Below, piece by piece: positions 45,224 to 54,738 of a DNA stretch of 64,000 bases. Every line of letters starts with the position of its first letter. The first letter of the stretch is position 1. Below the pieces are notes generated by a model. It ran no database searches, had not been told where the DNA came from, and was given only the letters and a program-made list of their open reading frames with translations. Source of the stretch: Duncaniella sp. (lineage in GTDB: Bacteria > Bacteroidota > Bacteroidia > Bacteroidales > Muribaculaceae). The stretch lies in contig JAIDCC010000101.1 in NCBI GenBank assembly GCA_029056055.1, forward strand, positions 1 through 64,000, in the 5' to 3' direction. The position numbers and the translations under genes are program-made.

Positions 45224-46651
45224 TCAAGCGTCTTGAGTCAATGGTTTTTTGACGCGGGTGTCGACAGCCCACCAGATGGCCAGCGACGAGACCGCTGCGA
45301 GGGCAAAACTCAACGGGCGCGATTCAATGCCGCAGAATTGTGATGAATTGAAGACGAATGTCGCGTCGATGAAAGTCATGAAAAGTGCCGGAATCAGAGC
45401 AACATAGAAATTCTTTCCCTCCTTGCGAAGCCATACGTAAAGAGTCCAGAGCACTACTGCCGCCAGCGTCTGGTTTGACCAGGCGAAGTAGCGCCACACC
45501 ACATCAAAATCTACCAACGTGATGCCGAAGCCTACCATGAAAAGCGGCAGGCATACTGCGAAACGTTTCCAGATGGGGCGCTGGTCGATTTTCATCATGT
45601 CGGCCACAATCAGACGGGCTCCGCGGAAAGCGGTGTCGCCCGACGTAATGGGTGCTACCACTACCCCGAGCAGCGCCAGCACGGCACCGACTTTGCCAAG
45701 TGTGGTTTTCGATACGATGTCTACCACCCATGCCGCATTGCCCTGGTGTTCGGCGAGTTGCTCGTTGAGGGCAGTCACTCCTCCGAAGAAAGCCATGGCG
45801 ATGGCGGCCCAAATCAGAGCGATGATGCTTTCAGAAATCATTGAACCATAGAACACTGAGCGCGCTTGTTTTTCGTTGGTGATGCAACGCGCCATGAGCG
45901 ACGACTGTGTGGCATGGAAACCTGAAATAGCCCCGCAGGCGATGGTGATGAACAGGGTTGGCACAATCGGAAGCTTTTTCGGGTCGAGCTGATAATTATG
46001 GAAGCCGTCAAATTCGGGAATGGTGTAATTCTCGGTAAACAACACCCAAAGGAGTCCTACTGCCATGGAAATCAGCGCCAAACCGAAAATGGGATAAAGT
46101 TTGCCGATAACTTTGTCTACCGGAAGCATGGTGGCAATCACGTAATAGGCAAGAATAATCCACACCCAGACATCTTTAGAAAGCGACGGCACCATGGATG
46201 CGAGCAGCTGTGCCGGGCTAAGAATGAAGACCGCTCCTACCAACACCATAAGCGCGATAGTAAAGACACGTACCACGCTGCGCGTAGGGACACCGAGATA
46301 GACACCTATCACCTCGGGGAGAGATTTTCCGTCGTGACGCATAATGAGACCTCCCGAAAGAAAATCATGCATTCCTCCGAAGAAGATGCCTCCAAGTGTA
46401 ATCCACACAAAGGCAATCGGTCCGAAACATGCGCCGAGAATTGCCCCGAAGATGGGGCCTGTGCCGGCAATGTTGAGCAACTGTATCAGAAAGACGCGCC
46501 ATCTCGGAAGACGGATATAGTCTACTCCATCCTCGAGACGGTCCACCGGTGTCGGGTGCGAGCCGTCTGTTCCGGCCAGTCGCTCGAGGTATTTTCCGTA
46601 TGTGAAGTGTGCCGTGATAAGTAAGGCGAGGCACACGAGAAATGTTATCAT
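45224..46651 (-). CDS. cstA: carbon starvation protein CstA family transporter
   Basis: A 475-residue polytopic inner membrane protein with about 12 to 14 helices. The family marks QLLNIAGTGPIFGAILGACFGP (residues about 58-79), LPEVIGVYLG, and the TSGDTAFRGARLIVADM motif near 340 are present. E. coli CstA is about 700 residues; this is the short form common in Bacteroidota. Family members import pyruvate or peptides; the substrate here is not evident. It lies 26 bases after the NlpC/P60 gene. Confidence 0.88.
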   Translation of the reverse strand: MITFLVCLALLITAHFTYGKYLERLAGTDGSHPTPVDRLEDGVDYIRLPRWRVFLIQLLNIAGTGPIFGAILGACFGPIAFVWITLGGIFFGGMHDFLSGGLIMRHDGKSLPEVIGVYLGVPTRSVVRVFTIALMVLVGAVFILSPAQLLASMVPSLSKDVWVWIILAYYVIATMLPVDKVIGKLYPIFGLALISMAVGLLWVLFTENYTIPEFDGFHNYQLDPKKLPIVPTLFITIACGAISGFHATQSSLMARCITNEKQARSVFYGSMISESIIALIWAAIAMAFFGGVTALNEQLAEHQGNAAWVVDIVSKTTLGKVGAVLALLGVVVAPITSGDTAFRGARLIVADMMKIDQRPIWKRFAVCLPLFMVGFGITLVDFDVVWRYFAWSNQTLAAVVLWTLYVWLRKEGKNFYVALIPALFMTFIDATFVFNSSQFCGIESRPLSFALAAVSSLAIWWAVDTRVKKPLTQDA

Positions 46652-46677
46652 TGTAGAAAAGGTTAGAAATGTTGTGG

Positions 46678-47541
46678 TTAAGGAACGAGACGGGTGAACA
46701 TTTGTCCCGGAGTGCAGTCGAGACAGCCTCGGTAGACCCTACGGGAAAAATCCTCGTCAGCGGGAGTCATCTCGCTGATTTTCACCTCTCCCGAGCAGTG
46801 TAGATAGCGGTTGTCCCCGAAATAGAACGCCACATGGGTTATCGGTCCATCAGGTCGGGAGCTGAAGAAAAGCAAGTCGCCGGGTTGCGGCGTTTCATTT
46901 TCGGGTCGCAACGGCGCACTCGCAAACAGTTGCGAAGCATCTCGCGGAGTGAGCAGCCCGAATTTTGCAAAGCATAGGCGCACGAGTCCCGAACAGTCGA
47001 GAGCCGCGGCTGTGTTGCCTCCCCAAAGGTATGGTGCGCCGATGAGTTCACACGCCGCTTCGATGATTTCAGTGCGCGTGGGAAGCACGGACTTGTCAGA
47101 GAATTGTTCGATTTTTCCGACACGACCATCGGGCAGACGAAACTTCTCGCCATGTTTCTCCAGAAGCGACCCTGCTTCAATGCGGCAAAGAATGGTGGAA
47201 TCGTCAGCCACAAAGGCCTGAGGCAACATCGACGTAGCCACTACAAACTGAGCGTTCTTTCCTGCTTCATATTCATCAGGCGACAGGAGCTTAATTGCAG
47301 AGCGATTTATAAATCCCTCATAACCATCGTTCAACCTGACCGTGAGCCAGTCAGCCGTAGTGTCGGCAAGCACCTCCATCGGGTGTCCCATCAAGGTCTG
47401 CGTAAGCATCTCCGACGAATGTCGAGGCTCGGAACGCAGAGACGTGAAAGGCACTCTGACCACAGCGTGTCCCTGCGCCCGGACTCCATCATTGATAAAA
47501 AATGCAATGACGAGACATATGATAGCAATCGGCCCTCTCAT
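46678..47541 (-). CDS. NlpC/P60 family peptidase with SH3-like domain
   Basis: A 287-residue exported cell-wall hydrolase. A signal peptide (about 1-23) precedes an SH3b-like domain (about 28-85) and a second beta-rich region (about 95-150). The C-terminal C40 peptidase has the nucleophile C183 in ALDCSGLVR, H236 in THVAFYFG and H248 in YLHCSGE. It probably cuts D-Glu-mDAP-type bonds in peptidoglycan stem peptides. Its start overlaps the tatD stop (ATGA). Confidence 0.92.
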   Translation of the reverse strand: MRGPIAIICLVIAFFINDGVRAQGHAVVRVPFTSLRSEPRHSSEMLTQTLMGHPMEVLADTTADWLTVRLNDGYEGFINRSAIKLLSPDEYEAGKNAQFVVATSMLPQAFVADDSTILCRIEAGSLLEKHGEKFRLPDGRVGKIEQFSDKSVLPTRTEIIEAACELIGAPYLWGGNTAAALDCSGLVRLCFAKFGLLTPRDASQLFASAPLRPENETPQPGDLLFFSSRPDGPITHVAFYFGDNRYLHCSGEVKISEMTPADEDFSRRVYRGCLDCTPGQMFTRLVP

Positions 47542-48311
47542 ATTCCAAAAAATCTCTCGGCGTTGGCGGAAGTAATCTCGGCGACATCGTCGACAGGCAT
47601 ATTGAAAACGCCTGCAACGTACTCTGCCACCTTCGCTACGTAAGACGGCTCGTTGCGTTTGCCTCTGAACGGCACCGGAGCGAGATACGGAGCATCTGTC
47701 TCAAGCAAAATCCGTTCTATTCCGATGACGGGAAGCACTTCGCGAAGCCTACTGTTCTTAAAGGTGACAATTCCGTTGATGCCGAAGTAGAAATCTCCGA
47801 TTTCGCGGAGACGCATGACGTCGGTCGCATCTCCTCCGAAACTGTGGAAGACGCAACGCGGTGTCAGTGGCAACGATTGAAGCACTTCGATTATCTCGTT
47901 CAAGCCCTTCCGACAATGTATGATTACGGGGAGATTGTGTTTGAGCGCCATCAGGAATTGCGCGTGAAGAGCTTCTTTCTGTTCGGCGACAAAAGTTTTG
48001 TCCCAGTAGAGGTCTATCCCAACTTCGCCAATCGCCACAAACGATGACGGATTTTCGCGAAGCTCACTCTCAATCACGTCAAGCTGTTCGCGCCAGTCAG
48101 ATTTCACCTCGGTAGGATGCAGCCCGACAGCCATAAAGAATGAGTCGGGGCGAGAGGCCCGGAGATTCTTCATGGGTTCGAGGGTGGTGAGGTCGACGTT
48201 GGGGAGAATCATTTTCTCGACTCCGCTCTCGATGGCACGAGCGGTCACCTCTGCCCTATCCGTATCAAATTCAGGCAGGTAAATGTGGGTATGTGTGTCG
48301 ATGAGACGCAT
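47538..48311 (-). CDS. tatD: TatD family metal-dependent hydrolase
   Basis: A 257-residue TIM-barrel DNase/hydrolase. The metal ligands are H7 and H9 in DTHTH, the Glu of IGEVGID, H of VIIHCRKG, and D of LLETDAPYL. TatD proteins act as 3'-5' exonucleases in some bacteria, but other paralogues (YcfH, YjjV) are not separable by eye. It starts 7 bases after the polyprenyl synthetase and overlaps the peptidase gene. Confidence 0.92.
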   Translation of the reverse strand: MRLIDTHTHIYLPEFDTDRAEVTARAIESGVEKMILPNVDLTTLEPMKNLRASRPDSFFMAVGLHPTEVKSDWREQLDVIESELRENPSSFVAIGEVGIDLYWDKTFVAEQKEALHAQFLMALKHNLPVIIHCRKGLNEIIEVLQSLPLTPRCVFHSFGGDATDVMRLREIGDFYFGINGIVTFKNSRLREVLPVIGIERILLETDAPYLAPVPFRGKRNEPSYVAKVAEYVAGVFNMPVDDVAEITSANAERFFGI

Positions 48312-48318
48312 CTTACGA

Positions 48319-49284
48319 CTACTTTACTCTTGTGGCCGACTGCGTGGCAAGGTCAATGAAGAAAGCGCGCGCCTCGGGCGACAACGGAATGTAGTCGAGC
48401 GATTTGATGGCTTCGTCAATGTAGTTGCCGACGAGTGCGTGAAGTCGCTCGGGCAGGTTGAGTTGTTCATAGATGCCTCTCACTTCATTGATTTTGTCGG
48501 CGGGAGCGATTTCTGAATTGCCTACGATTTTTTTCAGACGCCCTTCAGAATCCTCATTGAGAGCTGTGATAAGCAGCCACGTTTTCTTATCGTTGAGAAT
48601 GTCGCCGCCGATAGCTTTGCCAAACGATTTTTCATCGCCGAACGTATCAAGGAAATCGTCCTGAAGCTGGAAAGCAAGTCCGAGATTGACTCCGAAATTG
48701 TAGAAAGCCACTTGAGTTTCAAACGGAGCTCCGGCCATGATGGCTCCCATTCCGCAGGCACATCCCAGAAGCACGGAGGTCTTCAGACGAATCATTTCGA
48801 TGTATTCGTCGACGGTGACATCCATTCTGGATTCGAAATCCATGTCGAGCTGCTGCCCTTCATAGATGCTCATGGCGGTGCCGTTAAACAGTTCAAGCGC
48901 CTGTGCGAGATGGTCATCAGCCTTGATGGCGAGAAGCATGGTGGCCGTGGTGAGCATGGCATCGCCGGAAAGAATTGCCGTGCGTTCATCCCACTTGACG
49001 TGGACCGTGGGACGCCCGCGGCGTACATCGGCATTATCCATCACATCGTCGTGCAACAGAGTGAAGTTGTGAAACATCTCTATGGCGACGGCCTGATGAA
49101 TTGCCTTCGACGGTTCGGTGCCGAGAGCCTGGCAAGCAGCCAGAGTGAGCACCGGGCGCAGACGCTTGCCCCCGCAGTCGAGGGTGTATCTTATCGGGTC
49201 GTAGAGACCCGCCGGTTTTTCGGGGAGAGAGAGTCGCGAGATGGCCGCGCTCACCATTTCCAGATATTCTTTATAGTCTTTCAT
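48319..49284 (-). CDS. polyprenyl synthetase (trans-isoprenyl diphosphate synthase)
   Basis: A 321-residue isoprenyl diphosphate synthase. The first aspartate-rich motif is DDVMD at residues 79-83 with VRRGRPT after it, and the second is DDFLD near 206. GGKRLRP at 38-44 binds diphosphate. Short- and long-chain products differ at residues before the first motif (HNFTLL here), but I would not assign the chain length. It heads the long minus-strand run ending with ruvC. I found no consensus promoter upstream. Confidence 0.9.
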   Translation of the reverse strand: MKDYKEYLEMVSAAISRLSLPEKPAGLYDPIRYTLDCGGKRLRPVLTLAACQALGTEPSKAIHQAVAIEMFHNFTLLHDDVMDNADVRRGRPTVHVKWDERTAILSGDAMLTTATMLLAIKADDHLAQALELFNGTAMSIYEGQQLDMDFESRMDVTVDEYIEMIRLKTSVLLGCACGMGAIMAGAPFETQVAFYNFGVNLGLAFQLQDDFLDTFGDEKSFGKAIGGDILNDKKTWLLITALNEDSEGRLKKIVGNSEIAPADKINEVRGIYEQLNLPERLHALVGNYIDEAIKSLDYIPLSPEARAFFIDLATQSATRVK

Positions 49285-49354
49285 CGGTGAATATTAATGC
49301 TTTGTGTTTGACCGGGAGGCGGTTTGAGAACCACTCAGCCAAACATGGAATGAA

Positions 49355-49374
49355 CCGGAGGCCTTCGCCTCCGG
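49355..49374 (-). terminator. hairpin after rnr
   Basis: CCGGAGGC-CTTC-GCCTCCGG, a perfect 8-bp stem in the 110-base gap between rnr and the polyprenyl synthetase. The tail is only mildly T-rich, so termination may be partial. Confidence 0.5.
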
Positions 49375-49394
49375 CCGAAACTGAGAGCGGGGGC

Positions 49395-51626
49395 TTACCT
49401 CCTTCTCTTACGCTTTTTGCCGTGAGAGTTGGAGAGAGCTTCCTTCGCTCCTACTTTTTTGCCCTTTTCGTCTTCGCGGCGCAGAGGATTTCCCTTATCG
49501 TCAATCAAAACGAAATCGAGCTGTTTCTTTTCTAGGTCGGCGCGAGCCACTTTTACATCGACGTTGTCGCCGAGACGATAGCGGTGGTTATGGCGACGTC
49601 CTACCAGACAATGATTTTTCTCGTCGAAATCGTAGTAATCGTCGGCAAGGTCGCGCATCGGCACGAGACCCTCGCAGAGATTGTCGTTGAGTTCGACGTA
49701 AAGTCCCCATTCGGTGACTCCGGAGATGATGCCCGAGAATACTTCGCCGAGATGTTCGGTCATGTATTCCACCTGCTTGTATTTGATTGAAGCACGTTCG
49801 GCTGTAGCCGCAAGTTGCTCCATATCGCTCGAATGTTTACACTGGTCTTCAAGCTTTTCCTTGTTGACACTGCGGCCTCCGTTGAGATAGCGTTCCAACA
49901 GACGGTGTACCATCATGTCGGGGTAGCGACGGATAGGCGAAGTGAAGTGAGTGTAGTATTCGAAACCGAGTCCGTAGTGGCCGATGTTGTCAATCGAGTA
50001 GACCGCCTTGGCCATGGAACGGATAGCGAGCGTGGCGAGATAGTTTTCCTCGCCTTTGCCCTTCACTTCCGACAGCATCTTATTGATGGAGCGGTTGATT
50101 TCGCGTGGCGAGCCTGAGGTTTTCACTTTATAGCCGAAGTTGCGGGCGATAGCGGCAAGGTCGGAGAGACGTTGCTGGTCAGGCTGGTCGTGCACGCGAT
50201 AGACGAATGCTTTCGGTTTCTTGCCACCCTTGGGTTTCCCCACGAAGGTGGCGACCGTCTTGTTGGCGAGAAGCATGAACTCCTCGATGAGTTTGTTGGC
50301 ATCTTTCGACACCTTGAAGTAGACGCCGGTAGGTTTGCCCTCCTTGGTCAAATCAAATTTCACTTCGGCGCGGTCGAAATCTACCGAGCCGTCTTCGTAG
50401 CGCTGGCGGCGAAGCGACTTGGCGGTGCGGTCGAGTGTAAGGATAGCCTCCACACAATCGCCCATGCCGAGTTCGATGACGCTCTGCGCTTCTTCGTAGG
50501 AGAAACGACGTTTCGAGCGAATCACGGTGCGGGCAATCTTGTAGTCGTACACCTTGCCCGACTCATCCATTTCGAAAAGCACGGAGAAAGCCATCTTGTC
50601 TTCGTCGGGGCGGAGCGAGCAGATGCCGTTGCAGAGATGCTCGGGGAGCATCGGCACGACACGGTCAACGAGATAGACCGAGGTGGCACGTTTTTGCGCT
50701 TCCTTGTCGATAATCGTATCCGGGTGGACGTAGTATGTGACATCGGCAATATGGACACCGACTTCAAACCTGTCTTTCGAGAGGGGTCTGAACGAGAGCG
50801 CGTCATCAAAGTCCTTGGCATCGGCCGGGTCAATGGTAAACGTGAGAACATCTCTCATGTCAATTCGTTTGGCCACTTCTTCCGGCGTGATGTTGGCGTC
50901 AATCTTGTCGGCCGCTTTCTCGACAGCTACCGGGTAACGGTAAGGCAAATCGTATTCGGCAAGGATGGCATGAATTTCGGCATTGTTCTCACCGGCCTTT
51001 CCGAGAATATCAATCACCTCGCCCGAGGGATTCTTTTCGTCGTCCTTCCACTCGGTGATTCTCGCCACGGCCTTGTCGCCGGTCTTTCCACCCTTCAGCT
51101 TGGCCTTGGGAATGAAAATGTCGGTGGCAAGAAATTTCGAGTCGGTGAGGAGATAGCCGAAATGTTTTTCTACCTTCAGAGTTCCGATGAACGTCTGCGG
51201 CTTCTTCTCGATAATTTCGATGACCTCAGCTTCCGGTTCGGCACCGCGGCGACGTGCAGCGATGTTGACCCTGACTCGGTCGCCGTTGAGAGCGTGCATC
51301 GAGTTGCGTTCGGCCACATTGATTACCTCGCCGTCGTCGTCGGTGATGACAGAATTCTTGCCGTTGCTGCGGCGCGAGAAAACACCCACAGCCTCGTTGG
51401 TGCGCGAAGGACTCTTGTACTTGCCGGGCGACACTTCGATGATTTCTCCATTGAAGGCCATTTCGATAAGTTCGAGCGCAACGTTTCGCTGCTGAACCGG
51501 GGTTGAAGCACCGATAGCGGCAGAGACTTGCTTATAATTATATGTGTTGTTTTCCTGCTTGGCCACAAACTCGCGGATTTTCTTTGCGAGATTTTCGGCA
51601 GAGGATGATTTCTTTTGACGTGACAT
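49395..51626 (-). CDS. rnr: ribonuclease R
   Basis: A 743-residue 3'-5' exoribonuclease of the RNB family. Cold-shock-type RNA-binding domains (about 60-230) precede the RNB catalytic domain (about 255-580). The latter contains DPADAKDFDDAL with the metal-binding aspartates and SPIRRYPDMMVHRLL. An S1 domain (about 630-715) and a basic tail (KKRKRRR) follow. It degrades structured RNA. It ends before a short hairpin and follows gyrB on the same strand after a strong terminator. Confidence 0.95.
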   Translation of the reverse strand: MSRQKKSSSAENLAKKIREFVAKQENNTYNYKQVSAAIGASTPVQQRNVALELIEMAFNGEIIEVSPGKYKSPSRTNEAVGVFSRRSNGKNSVITDDDGEVINVAERNSMHALNGDRVRVNIAARRRGAEPEAEVIEIIEKKPQTFIGTLKVEKHFGYLLTDSKFLATDIFIPKAKLKGGKTGDKAVARITEWKDDEKNPSGEVIDILGKAGENNAEIHAILAEYDLPYRYPVAVEKAADKIDANITPEEVAKRIDMRDVLTFTIDPADAKDFDDALSFRPLSKDRFEVGVHIADVTYYVHPDTIIDKEAQKRATSVYLVDRVVPMLPEHLCNGICSLRPDEDKMAFSVLFEMDESGKVYDYKIARTVIRSKRRFSYEEAQSVIELGMGDCVEAILTLDRTAKSLRRQRYEDGSVDFDRAEVKFDLTKEGKPTGVYFKVSKDANKLIEEFMLLANKTVATFVGKPKGGKKPKAFVYRVHDQPDQQRLSDLAAIARNFGYKVKTSGSPREINRSINKMLSEVKGKGEENYLATLAIRSMAKAVYSIDNIGHYGLGFEYYTHFTSPIRRYPDMMVHRLLERYLNGGRSVNKEKLEDQCKHSSDMEQLAATAERASIKYKQVEYMTEHLGEVFSGIISGVTEWGLYVELNDNLCEGLVPMRDLADDYYDFDEKNHCLVGRRHNHRYRLGDNVDVKVARADLEKKQLDFVLIDDKGNPLRREDEKGKKVGAKEALSNSHGKKRKRRR

Positions 51627-51730
51627 TGAGGTTGAAACTATAATGAACGGTGAGACTGAAAGGAGGCTCCGGATGCATACGGCGCAACGTCGGAGCGCAC
51701 CTTGCTATATTATTATAATATCCCCGGCCA

Positions 51731-51787
51731 TAAAAAAGTTCAACCGCCGGTGCTTGCCGCCTTCCGATTGAGGCGGGCACCGGTGGT
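51731..51787 (-). terminator. rho-independent terminator after gyrB
   Basis: On the minus strand a GC-rich stem of about 13 bp with a 2-base bulge (51771-51784 with 51747-51762) is followed by a T-run at 51731-51737. It is about 15 bases after the gyrB stop. Confidence 0.75.
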
Positions 51788-51799
51788 CGGGATTTAGCA

Positions 51800-53776
51800 T
51801 CAGGCGTCGATGTTGGCGTAGTTGGCGTTTTCTTCGATGAAATCGCGGCGCGGCGCCACATCCTCGCCCATCAGCATGGAGAAGATTCGGTCAGCCTGAG
51901 CGGCATCACTGATAGTGACCTGCTTGAGCAGACGCTGTTCGGGGTCCATGGTGGTGTCGCGGAGCTCTTCGGCCGACATTTCGCCGAGACCTTTGTAACG
52001 CTGCACCTTGGTGCGGTCGCCATGGATGGCGATAAAGCTCTGCACCTGCGCATCGGTCCAGCAGTATTCCGACACCTTGCCACGCGGAGCCGTGCATTTG
52101 TAGAGCGGCGGCGTGGCGAGGTAGAGATAACCCTGCTCTATGACGGGGCGCATGCGGCGGAAGAAGAAAGTCATCAGCAGCGTGGCGATGTGCGAACCGT
52201 CGACATCGGCATCGGTCATGATGATAATCTTATGATAGGCGAGACGGGTGAGGTTGATTTCCTTCGGGTCCTCGGGCGTGCCGATTGTGACACGCATCGC
52301 GCGGTAGAGGCTGGTGATTTCCTGATTGTCGAGAATCTTGTGGTCCATAGCCTTCTCGACGTTGAGGATTTTGCCTCGGAGCGGGAGAATGGCCTGGAAC
52401 GTGCGGTCGCGACCCTGCTTGGCCGTACCGCCTGCCGAGTCACCCTCGACGAGGAAGAGCTCGCAGTCTTCGGCGTGGCGCGACGAGCAGTCGGCGAGTT
52501 TGCCGGGCAGACCGCCACCGCTCAGCGGAGTCTTGCGCTGGATTTTGACGCGGGCGTCGTAGGCAGCCTTGCGGGCCTGGGCTGCAAGGACAATCTTGTC
52601 GACGATGACGCGGGCCTGCTTGGGATGCTCTTCGAGATAGAGTTTGAGCGCATCACCCACGGCCACCGAAACAGCTCCGGCCACTTCGCTGTTGCCGAGT
52701 TTGGTCTTGGTCTGACCTTCGAACTGGGGTTCGAGCACCTTCACGGAGATTACGGCGGTGAGACCCTCGCGGAAGTCGTCGCCGCTCACCTCTACTTTCG
52801 ACTTTTCGAGGAGGCGGTTGTCTTCGGCATACTTCTTGAGCGTGGTGGTGAGACCGCGGCGGAAACCTGCGAGGTGTGTGCCACCCTCGATGGTGTTGAT
52901 ATTGTTGACAAACGAGTAGACGTTCTCGTTGAACGAGGTGTTGTAGGTGAGAGCCACTTCGACGGGGATGCCTTGACGCTCGGTGTTGAGGTGGATGACA
53001 TCCTGAATGAGCGACTCCTTGTTTGAATCGATGTATTCTACAAATTCGCGCAGACCGTCTTTCGAGTAATAGACCTCGCGACGCGGCTCGCCTGCCTCGT
53101 TGAGCTGACGTTTGTCGGTCAGCGTAAGGGTGATTCCGGCGTTGAGATAGGCAAGGTCGCGAAGACGGTTTGAGAGAGTGTTGAAGTCGTATTCGGTTAC
53201 GGTGAAAATCGACGCGTCAGGCTTGAAGGTGATGGTGGTGCCGGTGGTGTCGCTTTCGCCGATGACGGTAAGCTCGGTGGTGGGCTTGCCGCATGAATAT
53301 TCCTGCATATAGATTTTGCCGTCGCGGCGCACCTCGGCGCGGAGGTAGGTGGAGAGTGCGTTTACGCAGCTCACGCCTACGCCGTGGAGACCGCCGGACA
53401 CCTTGTAGCTGCCCTTGTCGAACTTGCCGCCGGCGTGGAGCACGGTGAGCACCACTTCGAGAGCGCTCTTGTGTTCTTTCTCGTGCATGTCGACAGGAAT
53501 ACCGCGGCCGTTGTCGACCACAGTGATGGAATTGTCTTCATTGATGGTCACCTCGATGTGGGAGGCGAAACCGGCGAGAGCCTCGTCGATAGAGTTGTCG
53601 ACCACTTCGTAGACGAGGTGGTGAAGACCCTTGGCACTGATATCGCCGATATACATCGCGGGGCGCTTGCGGACGGCCTCAAGGCCTTCGAGCACCTGAA
53701 TGTTTGATGCGCTGTATTCCTGACTCTTGTTGTCAAGCTCGTCGGCAAACAGATTGTCTGATTGAATTTCTGCCAT
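51800..53776 (-). CDS. gyrB: DNA gyrase subunit B
   Basis: A 658-residue GHKL ATPase subunit of the type II topoisomerase that supercoils DNA. EVVDNSIDEA (57-66), DNGRGIP (88-94) and GGLHGVG (128-134) form the ATP site. The TOPRIM domain has VEGDSAGG near 446 and the DADVDGSH metal motif. There is no large C-terminal insertion of the E. coli type. It has its own promoter at 53856-53887 and a leader with a short hairpin. parE has similar motifs, but the QSFIAIHGD-to-end length and a GyrB-like tail favour gyrase. Confidence 0.92.
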   Translation of the reverse strand: MAEIQSDNLFADELDNKSQEYSASNIQVLEGLEAVRKRPAMYIGDISAKGLHHLVYEVVDNSIDEALAGFASHIEVTINEDNSITVVDNGRGIPVDMHEKEHKSALEVVLTVLHAGGKFDKGSYKVSGGLHGVGVSCVNALSTYLRAEVRRDGKIYMQEYSCGKPTTELTVIGESDTTGTTITFKPDASIFTVTEYDFNTLSNRLRDLAYLNAGITLTLTDKRQLNEAGEPRREVYYSKDGLREFVEYIDSNKESLIQDVIHLNTERQGIPVEVALTYNTSFNENVYSFVNNINTIEGGTHLAGFRRGLTTTLKKYAEDNRLLEKSKVEVSGDDFREGLTAVISVKVLEPQFEGQTKTKLGNSEVAGAVSVAVGDALKLYLEEHPKQARVIVDKIVLAAQARKAAYDARVKIQRKTPLSGGGLPGKLADCSSRHAEDCELFLVEGDSAGGTAKQGRDRTFQAILPLRGKILNVEKAMDHKILDNQEITSLYRAMRVTIGTPEDPKEINLTRLAYHKIIIMTDADVDGSHIATLLMTFFFRRMRPVIEQGYLYLATPPLYKCTAPRGKVSEYCWTDAQVQSFIAIHGDRTKVQRYKGLGEMSAEELRDTTMDPEQRLLKQVTISDAAQADRIFSMLMGEDVAPRRDFIEENANYANIDA

Positions 53777-53808
53777 ATTTTTTCTTGCGAATATTTGCTT
53801 TGCTTAAG

Positions 53809-53829
53809 GTCACGGCCACGGCCGGTGAC
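53809..53829 (-). promoter_or_regulatory. leader hairpin upstream of gyrB
   Basis: GTCACGGC and its complement with one bulged base form an 8-bp hairpin inside the predicted 70-base gyrB leader. It has no U-tract. Its significance is unknown. Confidence 0.35.
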
Positions 53830-53855
53830 GTGATAACGACTGCTTTTTGAGCAAA

Positions 53856-53887
53856 CAAAGTTACGAATTTTTTTGCAATCCGCCAAA
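53856..53887 (-). promoter_or_regulatory. gyrB promoter
   Basis: On the minus strand TTTG (53887-53884), a 20-base spacer and TAACTTTG (53863-53856); the leader is about 70 bases. Confidence 0.75.
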
Positions 53888-53945
53888 TAAGGAGGCGTCG
53901 CTGAAAGGGATTTTTTTGAAAAAATCGGATGCCCGAACGCCGGCG

Positions 53946-54725
53946 CTAAGAGTTTTGCGTCATCACTTCCGAGAGCCGGTGCTCAAGTTCGGTCGACGAG
54001 AGTCGGGTGGTGAGTTTTCCGCGGTGAGCGACGGAAATGTTGCCGGTTTCTTCAGAGACTACGATGGCGAACGCATCGGTGGCCTGCGAGATGCCGAGAG
54101 CCGAGCGGTGGCGAAGGCCGAGCGCACGCGGGATGTCGCGGTCGTGGCTTACGGGGAGAATGCACCCGGCGCTACGGATGCGGTCGTGGTCGATGATGAG
54201 CGCGCCGTCGTGGAGCGGAGAGTTTTTGAAAAAGATATTTTCGATGAGACGCGAATTGATGTCGGCATCAATAATGTCGCCACTCTTCTCGTAATTTTCG
54301 AGCGACATCTCCTGCCTTATCACAATCAGGGCACCCGTCTTTGATTTCGCCATGTTGAGACACGCGTAGACAATCGGGAGGACGAAGCGGCGGACATCGG
54401 TTGAATCGATGGGTTTGCGGTGGCTGAAAAATTTCTTGAGAAAGCGCCAGCGTTTGTGGTCGCCGAGCTCGACGAGAAATCTTTTAATCTGCTCCTGAAA
54501 CAGAATCACGAGAACGAGCAAACCTATGCCCATGAACTGGTCGAGGATAGTGCCAATCAGTTTAAGGTCGAGAATCTGTGAAGTCACGAGCCAGACCACG
54601 ATAAAGGCGAGCACGCCGAAGAAAATGTTGAGAGTGCCGCTCTCCTTCATTATCCTGTAGAGATAATAGAGCAGCAGTCCGACTATGGCTATGTCTATCG
54701 CATCGCGGATGCCGAAATGTTCCAT
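53946..54725 (-). CDS. cdaA: diadenylate cyclase CdaA
   Basis: A 259-residue c-di-AMP synthase. Three N-terminal membrane helices (about 11-27, 35-52, 62-77) precede a DAC domain with DGALII (DGA at 173-175) and LRHRSALG (RHR at 205-207), the substrate-binding pair. In other bacteria c-di-AMP governs potassium balance and cell-wall homeostasis. It lies 13 bases after folP on the same strand, the common Bacteroidota arrangement. No CdaR-type regulator is next to it. Confidence 0.94.
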   Translation of the reverse strand: MEHFGIRDAIDIAIVGLLLYYLYRIMKESGTLNIFFGVLAFIVVWLVTSQILDLKLIGTILDQFMGIGLLVLVILFQEQIKRFLVELGDHKRWRFLKKFFSHRKPIDSTDVRRFVLPIVYACLNMAKSKTGALIVIRQEMSLENYEKSGDIIDADINSRLIENIFFKNSPLHDGALIIDHDRIRSAGCILPVSHDRDIPRALGLRHRSALGISQATDAFAIVVSEETGNISVAHRGKLTTRLSSTELEHRLSEVMTQNS

Positions 54726-54738
54726 AAGAAAAATGAGG